34,376 nucleotides of DNA from an uncultured Ruthenibacterium sp. (GCA_944388395.1 CALXIP010000053.1:1-34376); one strand, 5' to 3'; counted from the stretch's first letter, positions 22,672 through 31,082 are shown. The notes: generated by a model not told the origin, from the sequence alone. Numbers and translations: made by a program.

Positions 22672-24651
22672 ATGGCGAAGAAAAACGCCGCTTATACCAA
22701 TGAGAGCATTGTCAGCCTGAAAGGCGCCGACCGTGTGCGAAAACGGCCCGGCGTCATTTTTGGGTCTGACGGAGTGGACGGATGTGCGCACTCCATTTTC
22801 GAAATCCTGTCAAACTCCATCGACGAGGCCCGCGAAGGCTACGGCGACCGCATCCTCATCACCAAATTTAAGGATCACTCCGTGGAAGTGGAGGATTTCG
22901 GCCGGGGAATGCCCGTGGATTACAACAAGGCCGAAAACCGGTATAACTGGGAGCTGCTTTTCTGTGAGATGTATGCCGGCGGCAAGTATACCGCGGGGGC
23001 GGAAAACTATGAGTATTCGCTGGGTCTCAACGGCCTGGGCCTGTGCGCCACGCAGTATTCTTCCGAGTGGATGACGGCGGATGTGTACCGCGATGGATTC
23101 CATTACCATCTGGATTTTCAGAAAGGTGAAAACGTAGGCGGCCTGCAAAAGGAACCCAGCACCCGCCGCAAAACCGGCTCCCGGATTCGCTGGAAACCGG
23201 ACCGCGAGGTGTTTACGGACATCGATGTTCCCTCGTCGGCTTACCTGGATGTGATCAAGCGGCAGGCGATCGTCAACGCGGGCGTGACATTTGTATTCAC
23301 CGACGAAAGCGGCCCCGAGAGAACGGTCACGGAGTTCTGCTACCAGAAGGGCATTGAGGATTACGTGGAAGAAGTGGCCAATCTGGAGAGCCTGACGCCT
23401 GTGCAGTTCTGCCAGTCTACGGCAGAGGGGCGCGACCGGGAGGACCGGCCGGACTACAAAGTGAAAATGAGTGCGGCGTTCTGTTTTTCCAACAAGACGC
23501 AGCTGCTGGAATATTATCACAACTCTTCCTGGCTGGAGCATGGCGGCAGCCCTGACAAGGCGGTCAAAACGGCTTTTGTGGCACAAATTGACGCCTATCT
23601 CCGCAGCAAGGGCCTGTACAAAAAGAACGAGAGCAAAATCAAGTTCGAAGATGTGCAGGACTGCCTGATTTTTGTGTCCAGCTCTTTTTCCACCCAGACC
23701 AGCTACGAGAACCAGACCAAAAAGGCCATCAACAACCGGTTCATCCAGCAGGCCATGACGGACTTTTTGAAACACAACCTGGAAGTGTACTTCCTGGAAA
23801 AGCCCGATGAGGCGCAGAAAATTGCCCAACAGGTTCTGGTGAACAAACAGAGCCGCGAGCATGCGGACAAAGTGCGTCAGGGCGCGAAAAAGGCACTGAC
23901 CGAAAAAATCGATATCGCCAACCGGGTTCAGAAATTTGTGGACTGCCGTTCCAAGGACCTCTCCCGCCGGGAACTGTATATCGTGGAGGGTGACTCGGCC
24001 ATGGGCGCCGTCAAGACCAGCCGCGATTCCGAGTATCAGGCAATCATGCCCGTGCGAGGGAAGATTCTGAACTGCCTGAAGGCGGACTACGACCGGATTT
24101 TCAAAAGCGACATTATTACCGACCTCATTAAAGATTTGGGGTGCGGTGTGGAGCTGCGGGGCAAATCCAAAAAGGATCTGTCCAGCTTTGACGTGAACAA
24201 CCTGCGCTGGAACAAAATCGTCATCTGCACGGACGCGGAAGTGGACGGCTACCAGATTCGGACGCTGATCCTGACTATGCTGTACCGTTTGGTGCCGACT
24301 TTGATCGAAGACGGCTACGTTTATATTGCGGAGTCACCCTTGTACGAAATCGAGAGCAAGGGCCACACGTATTTTGCTTACACCGAATCGGAAAAGACGG
24401 AGTTCCTGGAGCGGATCGGCGATGCCAAATATACGATTCAGCGCTCCAAAGGTCTGGGCGAAAACGACCCGGAGATGATGTGGCTGACCACGATGAATCC
24501 GGCCAGCCGCCGCCTGATCAAGGTGACGCCCACAGACGCCAAGCGGACCGCAGAGGTGTTTGATCTGCTTTTGGGAGACAACCTGGCCGGCCGCAAGGAG
24601 CACATTGCCCAGCACGGCTGCGAATATCTGGACGAGCTGGACGTTTCTTAA
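22672..24651 (+). CDS. parE: Type IIA topoisomerase ATPase subunit, divergent ParE/GyrB-like
   Basis: A 659-residue B subunit; ATG at 22672 follows AGGAGG. The GHKL ATPase region has E44 in FEILSNSIDEA (general base position; S47 stands where Asp is usual) and D75 in VEDFGRGMPVD. A glycine-rich lid LGLNGLGLCATQYSS is at 117-131. The transducer has FSTQTSYENQTKKAI, so the lysine of the usual QTK loop is replaced by Ser344. The TOPRIM domain shows LYIVEGDSAMG (435-445; E439) and CTDAEVDGYQIR (519-530), where the DxD motif is DxE. QRSKGLGENDPEMMW is close to the canonical C-terminal signature. It lies 21 nt before the A subunit gene and would form a heterotetramer with it. Canonical gyrAB are not in this window. 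Confidence 0.88.
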   Translation: MAKKNAAYTNESIVSLKGADRVRKRPGVIFGSDGVDGCAHSIFEILSNSIDEAREGYGDRILITKFKDHSVEVEDFGRGMPVDYNKAENRYNWELLFCEMYAGGKYTAGAENYEYSLGLNGLGLCATQYSSEWMTADVYRDGFHYHLDFQKGENVGGLQKEPSTRRKTGSRIRWKPDREVFTDIDVPSSAYLDVIKRQAIVNAGVTFVFTDESGPERTVTEFCYQKGIEDYVEEVANLESLTPVQFCQSTAEGRDREDRPDYKVKMSAAFCFSNKTQLLEYYHNSSWLEHGGSPDKAVKTAFVAQIDAYLRSKGLYKKNESKIKFEDVQDCLIFVSSSFSTQTSYENQTKKAINNRFIQQAMTDFLKHNLEVYFLEKPDEAQKIAQQVLVNKQSREHADKVRQGAKKALTEKIDIANRVQKFVDCRSKDLSRRELYIVEGDSAMGAVKTSRDSEYQAIMPVRGKILNCLKADYDRIFKSDIITDLIKDLGCGVELRGKSKKDLSSFDVNNLRWNKIVICTDAEVDGYQIRTLILTMLYRLVPTLIEDGYVYIAESPLYEIESKGHTYFAYTESEKTEFLERIGDAKYTIQRSKGLGENDPEMMWLTTMNPASRRLIKVTPTDAKRTAEVFDLLLGDNLAGRKEHIAQHGCEYLDELDVS

Positions 24652-24672
24652 TAAAACGCAAGAGGGAGCAAT

Positions 24673-26919
24673 ATGGCGAAAAAATCAAGCAAAAAGACAG
24701 GCCCCGTTCGCCCGCAGCTGGGCGACAATGTGGAGATCCTCTCCGCGGGCAGCGTTTTGGAGCAGCCGATCACTGAAACGCTGGAGACCAACTACATGCC
24801 CTATGCCATGAGCGTGATCGTCTCCCGTGCGCTGCCTGAGATCGACGGCTTCAAGCCTGCGCACCGCAAGGTGCTGTACACCATGTACGACATGGGCCTG
24901 CTGAAAGGCGCGCGCACAAAAAGCGCCAACGTAGTGGGCAACACCATGCATTTGAACCCGCACGGCGATCAGGCGATTTATGATACCATGGTGCGTTTGG
25001 CGCGGGGCAACGAGAGCCTTCTGGTGCCGTATGTGTCCGGCAAGGGAAACTTCGGCAAGGCTTACAGCCGGGACATGGCTTACGCGGCTTCGCGTTACAC
25101 TGAGGCCAAACTGGAGGACGTGTGTGCTGAACTGTTTGGCGACATTGATAAGGATACGGTCGACTTTGTGCCCAACTATGACGCGTCCACCACGGAACCC
25201 ACGCTGCTGCCGGTTACGTTTCCCACCATTCTGGCCAACAACACGCTGGGAATCGCTGTGGGCATGGCCTCCAGCATCTGTTCCTTTAACCTGCGCGAGT
25301 TGTGCGAGACGACCATTGCCCTGATCAAAGATCCGGACCATGATCTGTTCTCCACGCTGCCTGCGCCGGACTTTGTGGGCGGCGGTTACATCCTGTACAA
25401 TGAGAAGGCACTGAAAAATATTTACGAGACCGGGCGCGGCAGTGTGCGGGTGCGCGCCCGCTACCGGTACGAAAAAGACGGCAATATGCTGGAAATCACG
25501 CAGATTCCGCCCACCACGACGGTGGAGGCCATCATGGACAAAATCGCCGAACTGGTCAAGGCGGGCCGTGTGAAAGAAGTCAGCGATATGCGCGATGAGA
25601 CGGATTTGAACGGCTTGAAACTGACCATCGATCTCAAGCGCGGGCAGGACCCGGACAAGGTCATGCAAAAGCTGTTCCGTCTGACGCCGCTGGAGGACAG
25701 CTTCTCCTGCAACTTCAACATTCTGATTGCGGGCATCCCCCGGGTGATGGGCGTGCGGGAGATTTTGAACGAGTGGACTGCTTTCCGTACGGAATGTGTG
25801 CGCCGGCGCACCTATTTCGATTTGACCGGTAAGGAAAAGCGGCTGCACCTGCTCAAGGGTTTGGCGGCCATTCTTCTGGATATTGACAAAGCGGTCCGCA
25901 TTGTGCGCGAGACAGCGGAAGAGGCCGAAGTGGTACCCAACCTGATGATCGGGTTCGGTATCGACAAGACGCAGGCGGAATATGTGGCCGAAATCAAGTT
26001 GCGCCATCTCAACCGGGAATACATCCTCAAGCGCACGCAGGAAATCGAAGAGCTGGAGGCGGAAATCGCCCGGCTGAAAGAAATTCTGGAAAGCCCGGCC
26101 AAGATCCGCCGCATCATCATCGACGAGCTGTCGGGCGTTGCCAAAAAATACGGCGAGGCGCGCCGCAGCGAGATCCTCTACGAAGCGGAGAGCGAGGAAG
26201 AGGATGAAGAAGAGGATTCCATGCCGGATTACCCGGTGACGGTGTTCTTTACCAGCGAAGGATACTTTAAGAAAATTACGCCGCAGAGCCTGCGCATGTC
26301 CGGCGACCAGAAACTCAAGGACGGAGATTCGGTCATTTTGCAGCAGGAAACGAAAAACAACGCAGAACTGCTGTTCTTTACCAACCGCTGTCAGGTGTAC
26401 AAATGCCGTGCAGGCGATTTTGCCGATGGAAAGGCCAGCCTGATGGGCGACTACATCCCGGCGCGTCTGGGAATGGAAGAAGGCGAAACGCCGGTCTGCA
26501 TGGCTGTGACGGAGGATTACAAAGGCCACATGTTCTTCCTGTTTGAGAACGGCAAGGCCGCCAAGGTCCCCATGTCCAGCTATGCCACCAAGCAGAACCG
26601 CCGCAAGCTGGTCAATGCGTTCAGCGACAAGGCTGCACTGTTCTGGGCCGCGTATTTGCACGATGAGTGCGAGCTGGCCATCCAGACCAGCGCGGGCCGT
26701 ATGCTGCTGGTCCACTCCGCTCAGGTGCCGGAAAAGCAGACCAAGAATACGGCGGGTGTGAATGTGATCACGCTCAAGCGCAATCACCGCATCACGTCAG
26801 TGCGCCCGGCTGAGGGGATGGAATTGGCGGATCCCCATCGCTACCGGGTGCGCACACTGCCCGCCATGGGCGCGGTGCTGAAGGCAGAGGACACGGCGGA
26901 ACAAACCAGCCTTGTGTAA
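24673..26919 (+). CDS. parC: Type IIA topoisomerase breakage-reunion subunit, divergent ParC/GyrA-like
   Basis: A 748-residue A subunit. The winged-helix/tower core is clear: MSVIVSRALPEIDGFKPAHRKVLYTMYDMG (46-75), then the quinolone region NPHGDQAIYDTMVR (95-108), and catalytic Y142 in SRYTEAKLEDV (140-150). A Gln (Q100) occupies the Ser83 position of E. coli GyrA, while the Asp87 equivalent is retained (D104). A coiled-coil stretch (ELEAEIARLKEILE) precedes an acidic linker (ESEEEDEEED), and the ~230-residue C-terminal beta region has no QRRGGKG-type GyrA box, so a decatenase (topoisomerase IV-like) role is more likely than supercoiling. It follows parE after 21 nt. A GGGAGC site precedes the ATG. 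Confidence 0.9.
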   Translation: MAKKSSKKTGPVRPQLGDNVEILSAGSVLEQPITETLETNYMPYAMSVIVSRALPEIDGFKPAHRKVLYTMYDMGLLKGARTKSANVVGNTMHLNPHGDQAIYDTMVRLARGNESLLVPYVSGKGNFGKAYSRDMAYAASRYTEAKLEDVCAELFGDIDKDTVDFVPNYDASTTEPTLLPVTFPTILANNTLGIAVGMASSICSFNLRELCETTIALIKDPDHDLFSTLPAPDFVGGGYILYNEKALKNIYETGRGSVRVRARYRYEKDGNMLEITQIPPTTTVEAIMDKIAELVKAGRVKEVSDMRDETDLNGLKLTIDLKRGQDPDKVMQKLFRLTPLEDSFSCNFNILIAGIPRVMGVREILNEWTAFRTECVRRRTYFDLTGKEKRLHLLKGLAAILLDIDKAVRIVRETAEEAEVVPNLMIGFGIDKTQAEYVAEIKLRHLNREYILKRTQEIEELEAEIARLKEILESPAKIRRIIIDELSGVAKKYGEARRSEILYEAESEEEDEEEDSMPDYPVTVFFTSEGYFKKITPQSLRMSGDQKLKDGDSVILQQETKNNAELLFFTNRCQVYKCRAGDFADGKASLMGDYIPARLGMEEGETPVCMAVTEDYKGHMFFLFENGKAAKVPMSSYATKQNRRKLVNAFSDKAALFWAAYLHDECELAIQTSAGRMLLVHSAQVPEKQTKNTAGVNVITLKRNHRITSVRPAEGMELADPHRYRVRTLPAMGAVLKAEDTAEQTSLV

Positions 26920-26935
26920 AATTCCGTTTTCTGGC

Positions 26936-26964
26936 TTGCTTTTTTCTTTGTTTCATGCTATGAT
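26936..26964 (+). promoter_or_regulatory. Promoter of the secG-rnr operon
   Basis: -35 TTGCTT (26936-26941), 17-nt spacer, extended -10 TGCTATGAT (TATGAT at 26959-26964). It starts ~17 nt after the topoisomerase stop and ~30 nt before the secG start. Confidence 0.75.
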
Positions 26965-26994
26965 AAATCCGTTAATGTGACTGGAGGTTTAACG

Positions 26995-27243
26995 ATGGGT
27001 GTTTTAGAGATCGTCAGCGGTGTTCTGCTGATTTTTTGCAGCCTGGCCATTTTGGTGATGGTTCTTTTGCAGGATTCCAAGGGCAGAGGATTGTCCGGCG
27101 TGATCGGCGGCGGTGAAATGATGGCGGCCGAAGGTCGCAGCAGCATGCCGAAAACCCTGCTGGCCAAATATACGAAGGTGGCTGCGATCATCTTCTTTGT
27201 GCTGACCATTCTGGTAAGTGTATTCAGCATTTATACAAAATAA
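26995..27243 (+). CDS. secG: Preprotein translocase subunit SecG
   Basis: An 82-residue membrane protein with two helices (about 3-25 and 57-79) joined by the conserved cytoplasmic loop VLLQDSKGRGLSGVIGGG. It is the accessory subunit of the SecYEG channel. The ATG at 26995 has GGAGG 7 nt upstream; an earlier GTG at 26977 lacks one. It lies before rnr, a conserved arrangement in Firmicutes, with its own promoter. Confidence 0.93.
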   Translation: MGVLEIVSGVLLIFCSLAILVMVLLQDSKGRGLSGVIGGGEMMAAEGRSSMPKTLLAKYTKVAAIIFFVLTILVSVFSIYTK

Positions 27244-27253
27244 GACAAAATTC

Positions 27254-27278
27254 AAGGCCCGCCGGCATGGCGGGCCTT
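27254..27278 (+). terminator. Hairpin between secG and rnr (weak terminator/attenuator)
   Basis: Perfect 10-bp stem AAGGCCCGCC / GGCGGGCCTT (27254-27263 with 27269-27278) with a 5-nt loop, but only a poor T-run follows. It probably lets part of the transcription through into rnr. Confidence 0.55.
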
Positions 27279-27305
27279 GTTGCAGATGGACGGGAGGAGA
27301 CCGCT

Positions 27306-29402
27306 ATGAGTCTGAAAGGGAAAATCCTGAAAGAGCTGGAGAAAAAGCCTCGCCGCCTGAAAGAGCTGAAGGCGCGCCTGGGCAATGATAAAAAAGTGAC
27401 CCGCCTGATGGACGAACTGGTGAAAAAGAAGCAGGTGTTCGTTCGTGACGGAATGTATTGCGTTGCAGCCCGGGATATGGAAAAGGCGCTCAAATGCCGT
27501 CTGGTCAAACTGGCGCGGACGTTTGGATTTGCCCAGCCGGTGGAAGGCGGGGCCGACGTGTTCATCCCCGGAAAATATCTGTTGGGCGCCATGCCCGGCG
27601 ATCTGGTGCTGGTGACACTGGATGAACATCCCCGGCGTGCCGGTACGCTGGAGGGAAAAGTGATCGCCATCGCTGAGGAGAATAAGCGTTTTTGCGGAGA
27701 GGTGACCAAGCTGGACGGCCGCCTGGCACTTCTGCCGGACGCCTGCCCCCATGTTCCGCTGCTCATCAAGAAGGGGGCGGACGGCGGCGCTCGCATTGGG
27801 GAAAAGGCTGCGGTGGAGATTTTGGAACGCGGTGAAAACCATGCGGATCACCGGGCCGGAGTGTCCATGCGCTTTGGCGCGGCAGATGTGGCTTCTCACT
27901 GTGCCAAAGCGCTTTTGTACAGTGTGGGCATTTCCCGCCATTTCCCCGCGTCGGTGAAGGAAGAAGCAAAAGTTTATGAAAATGCCCGGCTGCGTGAGAA
28001 GGACTGCAAAGGCCGCCGAGACCTGCGTGACTGGGCTGTCTTCACCATCGATTCGGCTTCGACCAAAGACATTGACGACGCCATTTCTCTGACCCGTACG
28101 GAAAACGGCTATGCCCTGGGGGTCCACATTGCGGATGTGAGCCATTATGTGCGGCCCGGGTCCGCGCTGGACAAAGAGGCTTTCAGCCGCGGAACTTCCG
28201 TGTATTATGCGGACAGTGTAGTGCCCATGCTTCCCCGTCAGCTGTCCAATGGAATCTGCAGCTTGAATGAAGGGGAGGATCGGCTGGCATTTTCCTGCCT
28301 GATGCAGCTGGACAGACAGGGTGGTGTGATCGATTACGAATTCTGCAAGACGGTTATTCGGTCCCGGGTAAAAGGCGTGTACAGCGAGGTAAACGCCATT
28401 CTGGACGGCTCTGCCGACAACGCGGTAAAAGTGCGGTATGCACAGGTGGCGGAACAATTGCCCCTGATGCAGAAAGTGTACGAAAAACTGGCAGCTCGCC
28501 GCCTGCAGCGGGGGGCGATGAACATCGAGAGCGATGAAGCCAAGATTCTGGTGGACGAAAGCGGGCGCTGCACAGGAGTGGAAAAGCGTGTGCGGGGCGT
28601 TTCCGAATGCATGATCGAGGAATTTATGCTGCTGGCCAATATGTGCGCGGCGCGGCTGGCAAAGGAAAAAGACATTCCGTTTGTGTATCGTGTCCATGAC
28701 CAGCCCGAGGCCGAGCGGGTGGAAGCGCTGAAAAAAGCTTTGCTGGCCATGAAAGTGGATACCGGATTTGCAGGAGAGACCCCCACCGTGAAAGAGCTGG
28801 CAGCTTTGCTGGATGCCACAAGAGATACGCCGCTGGAACGGGCGGTGCACACCAATGTGCTGCGCAGTATGGCGAAAGCCAAGTACGAGCCGCAGCCCAA
28901 GGGGCATTTTGGTTTGGCGCTTGCAGACTATGCTCACTTTACCTCGCCGATCCGCCGTTATCCGGACCTGGCGATTCATCGCATTTTGGGCCGGCTGTGC
29001 GCGGGCGCATCTGCGGATGAGATCCGCCAGCAATTCACGGGCTTTGCAGCCGAGGCATCGGTTCAGTCTTCTGAGTGTGAAGTGCGTGCCATGAAAGCGG
29101 AACGGGATATTGATGACTGTTATAAGGCGGAGTATATGCAGCAGTTTATCGGTGAGGAGTTCGACGCGGTGGTGGCATCGGTCACCAGTTTCGGTCTGTA
29201 TGTGGAACTTCCCAATACGGTGGAGGGCCTTGTGCGGGCGGATGCGCTTTCCACGCGGGAACTTCAGCTGATTGACGGCGTAGCGCTGGTGGAACCGCTG
29301 GGCGGACGCCGCTGGGCAGTGGGCGATAGGATGCGCGTGACGCTTGCCGGTGTAGATGTGGCTGCAGGAAACGTGGATTTCGAGCCTGCCCGAGGCGAAT
29401 AA
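27306..29402 (+). CDS. rnr: Ribonuclease R
   Basis: A 698-residue RNase R/VacB-type 3'-5' exoribonuclease. The ATG at 27306 follows GGGAGGAG. The N-terminal ~60 residues look like a winged-helix (KELKARLGNDKKVTRLMDELVKKKQVFV), then cold-shock domains from ~62 (RTFGFAQPVEGGADVFIPGKYL), and the RNB domain. In the latter, TIDSASTKDIDDAISL (247-262) keeps the four catalytic aspartates (D249, D255, D257, D258), and GVHIADVSHYVRPGSALD and YADSVVPMLPRQLSNGICSLNEG follow. The last ~85 residues hold an S1 domain (FDAVVASVTSFGLYVELPNTVEG). It degrades structured RNA and takes part in mRNA, rRNA and tmRNA quality control. The lysine-rich tail of many family members is absent. smpB, usual neighbour, is not downstream. 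Confidence 0.94.
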   Translation: MSLKGKILKELEKKPRRLKELKARLGNDKKVTRLMDELVKKKQVFVRDGMYCVAARDMEKALKCRLVKLARTFGFAQPVEGGADVFIPGKYLLGAMPGDLVLVTLDEHPRRAGTLEGKVIAIAEENKRFCGEVTKLDGRLALLPDACPHVPLLIKKGADGGARIGEKAAVEILERGENHADHRAGVSMRFGAADVASHCAKALLYSVGISRHFPASVKEEAKVYENARLREKDCKGRRDLRDWAVFTIDSASTKDIDDAISLTRTENGYALGVHIADVSHYVRPGSALDKEAFSRGTSVYYADSVVPMLPRQLSNGICSLNEGEDRLAFSCLMQLDRQGGVIDYEFCKTVIRSRVKGVYSEVNAILDGSADNAVKVRYAQVAEQLPLMQKVYEKLAARRLQRGAMNIESDEAKILVDESGRCTGVEKRVRGVSECMIEEFMLLANMCAARLAKEKDIPFVYRVHDQPEAERVEALKKALLAMKVDTGFAGETPTVKELAALLDATRDTPLERAVHTNVLRSMAKAKYEPQPKGHFGLALADYAHFTSPIRRYPDLAIHRILGRLCAGASADEIRQQFTGFAAEASVQSSECEVRAMKAERDIDDCYKAEYMQQFIGEEFDAVVASVTSFGLYVELPNTVEGLVRADALSTRELQLIDGVALVEPLGGRRWAVGDRMRVTLAGVDVAAGNVDFEPARGE

Positions 29403-29443
29403 CTGTTCCCCTTGTCCGCATAGAATGCGGTGAGGTGAACACG

Positions 29444-29710
29444 ATGACATTCGTTCAGACAGTTGCGCTTTTTTGGGCGCTGGTATGTACCGCCGGGGTG
29501 GCGGCAGTTTTGTGTGGAACAAAGCACCCTTTGCTCAACGCGTTGAAAAGCGCGGGGTGCGGCGCGGCCGCTTTGGGGGCAGTCAATTTGCTGGCCGGAT
29601 TTACCGGGGTGACCATTGCGCTGAATTATGCCACATCGTTTGTGGCAGTGGTGTTGGGAGCACCGGGTGTGGTGCTTTTGCTGCTGGCACGCGTGTGGGT
29701 GCTGTTTTGA
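29444..29710 (+). CDS. BofA-like small membrane protein (pro-sigma-K processing inhibitor family)
   Basis: An 88-residue membrane protein with about three hydrophobic stretches. The C-terminal NLLAGFTGVTIALNYATSFVAVVLGAPGVVLLLLARV resembles the BofA family signature, which has a LN-x-x-T and GxPGVxLL pattern. I chose the ATG at 29444 because GAGGTG is 6 nt upstream; a GTG at 29435 overlaps that site. In Bacillus, BofA inhibits the SpoIVFB protease in the forespore. Here it lies after rnr and before an acetyltransferase gene, so a sporulation role is not shown. Many non-sporulating Clostridia also have BofA-like proteins. Confidence 0.65.
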   Translation: MTFVQTVALFWALVCTAGVAAVLCGTKHPLLNALKSAGCGAAALGAVNLLAGFTGVTIALNYATSFVAVVLGAPGVVLLLLARVWVLF

Positions 29711-29725
29711 TTTGGGAGATTGTTT

Positions 29726-30181
29726 ATGGAATACCAGTGGTTTGCTTTTTCGGACGAACGCATGAAGCAGGCGTTCGATCTGCGAAAGGAAGTCTTTGTG
29801 GAAGAACAGGGGTTTGCCCTGGAAGATGAAATGGATGCGCAGGATCAAACCAGCCTGCATGTGCTGGGTATCACAGAACAGGGGACTGTGTGCTGTGCCC
29901 GAATCTTCTGGCAGGAGCCGGGGGTGCTTCATGTGGGACGTGTGTGTGTTCGGCGCAGCTGCCGGGGACAAGGGGTAGGCCGCGGCCTGATGGAAGAGAT
30001 TTTGCGCAAAGCCGGAGAATTGGGCGCACGGCGGGCAGAGTTGGGGTCTCAGTGCGGCAAGGAAGGCTTTTATGAAACGCTGGGCTTCCGTCCCTTTGGC
30101 AATCGCTTTCTGGATGCGGGCGCCTGGCATATTGCCATGGGGCGCGACCTGAGAGAACCTTTAAGAGGCCGGAACGGTTGA
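29726..30181 (+). CDS. GNAT-family N-acetyltransferase (ElaA-like)
   Basis: A 151-residue acetyltransferase. The ATG at 29726 has GGGAG 7 nt upstream; a TTG two codons earlier is less likely. The core acetyl-CoA motif is RVCVRRSCRGQGVGRGLMEEIL (RGQGVG being the P-loop). N-terminal QAFDLRKEVFVEEQGFALEDEMDAQDQ resembles ElaA-type proteins, and the C-terminal QCGKEGFYETLGFRPFGNRFLDAGAWHIAM has the typical YETLGF block. It would transfer an acetyl group to a small molecule or protein; the acceptor is unknown. It is likely co-transcribed with the BofA-like gene (15-nt gap). Confidence 0.88.
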   Translation: MEYQWFAFSDERMKQAFDLRKEVFVEEQGFALEDEMDAQDQTSLHVLGITEQGTVCCARIFWQEPGVLHVGRVCVRRSCRGQGVGRGLMEEILRKAGELGARRAELGSQCGKEGFYETLGFRPFGNRFLDAGAWHIAMGRDLREPLRGRNG

Positions 30182-30242
30182 TTGAGGGACAAGCCGATTG
30201 CAAAAAACTGCCTTCCCCAAAAGGGGTGCAGGGGGCGCTTGA

Positions 30243-30476
30243 ATGAGCAGGATTTTGAGAATTGCGGGAATTTTGATTTTGCTTTGGGGGTTTGTGGGCA
30301 CAGTAGTGGCGGGTGTCAACTGGGCCGGTGTGCTGAGCGAGCCCTCCTGTGCGGCAGAAACCGCCCGAATGGTACTGGATGCCAGCCGGCCCCATTTTGT
30401 GCAGGGGTGCGTCAGACTGGCAGTGGGCGCGGCCCTGATTGGACTGTCCGTCTTTGTGCGAAAGAAAAATCACTGA
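30243..30476 (+). CDS. Unknown small two-helix membrane protein
   Basis: A 77-residue protein with two hydrophobic helices (about 5-25 and 55-72) and a short basic tail RKKNH. A hydrophilic loop CAAETARMVLDASRP lies between them. No motif or family was recognised. GGGGGCG precedes the ATG at 30243. A hairpin (CCCC-AAAA-GGGG with flanking CTGC/GCAG, about 30208-30231) lies in the 61-nt gap after the acetyltransferase gene and may reduce readthrough. It is the last gene before a strong terminator. Confidence 0.6.
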   Translation: MSRILRIAGILILLWGFVGTVVAGVNWAGVLSEPSCAAETARMVLDASRPHFVQGCVRLAVGAALIGLSVFVRKKNH

Positions 30477-30482
30477 ACTGAG

Positions 30483-30516
30483 ATGCGCAGAAGCCGTGGC
30501 TTCTGCGCATTTTTTA
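30483..30516 (+). terminator. Intrinsic terminator upstream of marR
   Basis: Stem ATGCGCAGAAGCC / GGCTTCTGCGCAT (30483-30495 with 30498-30510), tip opened to a short loop, followed by T-run TTTTTT at 30510-30515. It closes the secG-rnr-acetyltransferase region. Confidence 0.9.
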
Positions 30517-30532
30517 CAAGGATATACACGCA

Positions 30533-30574
30533 CAAAACAAATTGCTTGCGCAAGCAATTTTGTTTTGATATAAT
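30533..30574 (+). promoter_or_regulatory. marR promoter with overlapping palindromic operator
   Basis: A perfect 18-nt palindrome (30541-30558, core TTGCTTGCGCAAGCAA) extends, with one extra T on the right, to a near-perfect 35-nt inverted repeat (30533-30567). It covers the -35 (TTGCGC, 30546-30551) and spacer of a promoter with consensus -10 TATAAT (30569-30574) and 17-nt spacing. This position would make a bound MarR dimer block RNA polymerase, implying autorepression of marR and the MATE genes. Confidence 0.8.
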
Positions 30575-30584
30575 AAAGACCGTT

Positions 30585-30604
30585 CGCCCGGACAAGCCCG
30601 GGCG
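30585..30604 (+). promoter_or_regulatory. Leader hairpin before marR
   Basis: A 7-bp GC stem CGCCCGG / CCGGGCG (30585-30591 with 30598-30604), 6-nt loop, followed by TATCCTTTTT. It might be a weak attenuator or an RNA-stabilising 5' hairpin in the marR leader. Confidence 0.35.
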
Positions 30605-30629
30605 TATCCTTTTTAGGCGGTGGAAAACG

Positions 30630-31082
30630 ATGAAGATGGAATGGGTCAGATGGCTGTCCGTAGCGGACCGCTATGCCAAAATGGATCTGGACCGGCATTT
30701 GGCGCCGTTAGGGCTGAACAGCAGTCAGCACATGTACATTGTGCGCGTGTGCCGCAGCCCGGGAGTGCAGCAGGATCAGCTGGCAGAAATCTTTCACATC
30801 CATCCGAGCAACGTTACACGAAGCGTAGCTTATTTGGAAAAAGAGGGCTTTTTGCGCCGGGAGCAGAATCCGCGGGATAAGCGGACCAGCCGGTTGTATC
30901 CGACCGACAGGGCACAGCAGGCCTGCGGAAGGATCGAGGAGATCTGCGAAAACTGGCAGCATGCCGTGACGGCGGATTTTACCGAGGAAGAGACAGCACT
31001 TCTGAACCGGCTTCTGCTGCGGGTGGCAGGCAGCGCCGTAGCGCGCATTGAAAGCCAAAATGCAGGGGAGGAAGAGAAATAA
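30630..31082 (+). CDS. MarR-family transcriptional regulator
   Basis: A 150-residue winged-helix regulator starting at the ATG at 30630 (MKMEWVRWLSVADRYAKMDL); the frame is open 49 codons further up but that part overlaps the promoter. The DNA-binding helix-turn-helix reads QQDQLAEIFHIHPSNVTRSVAYLEKEGFLRREQNPRDKRTSRLYPTDRAQQA, including the wing DxRxxxLYPT typical of MarR. Its stop codon overlaps the ATG of the first MATE gene (TAATG), so both are translated together. By analogy with MepR-MepA in Staphylococcus, it likely represses its own operon and releases DNA on binding an antimicrobial or toxic compound. The ligand is unknown. Confidence 0.9.
   Translation: MKMEWVRWLSVADRYAKMDLDRHLAPLGLNSSQHMYIVRVCRSPGVQQDQLAEIFHIHPSNVTRSVAYLEKEGFLRREQNPRDKRTSRLYPTDRAQQACGRIEEICENWQHAVTADFTEEETALLNRLLLRVAGSAVARIESQNAGEEEK

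Noticed and set aside
27252..29522. A long minus-strand open frame (756 codons) antisense to rnr, and similar ones at 24685-26787 and 16936-18675
   Set aside because: They mirror well-recognised genes in GC-rich DNA, have no family motifs, are rich in His/Arg/Gln, and lack ribosome sites. They are codon-usage shadows.
30483..30629. Upstream extension of marR
   Set aside because: It begins in the terminator hairpin of the preceding gene and crosses the operator and -10 box.
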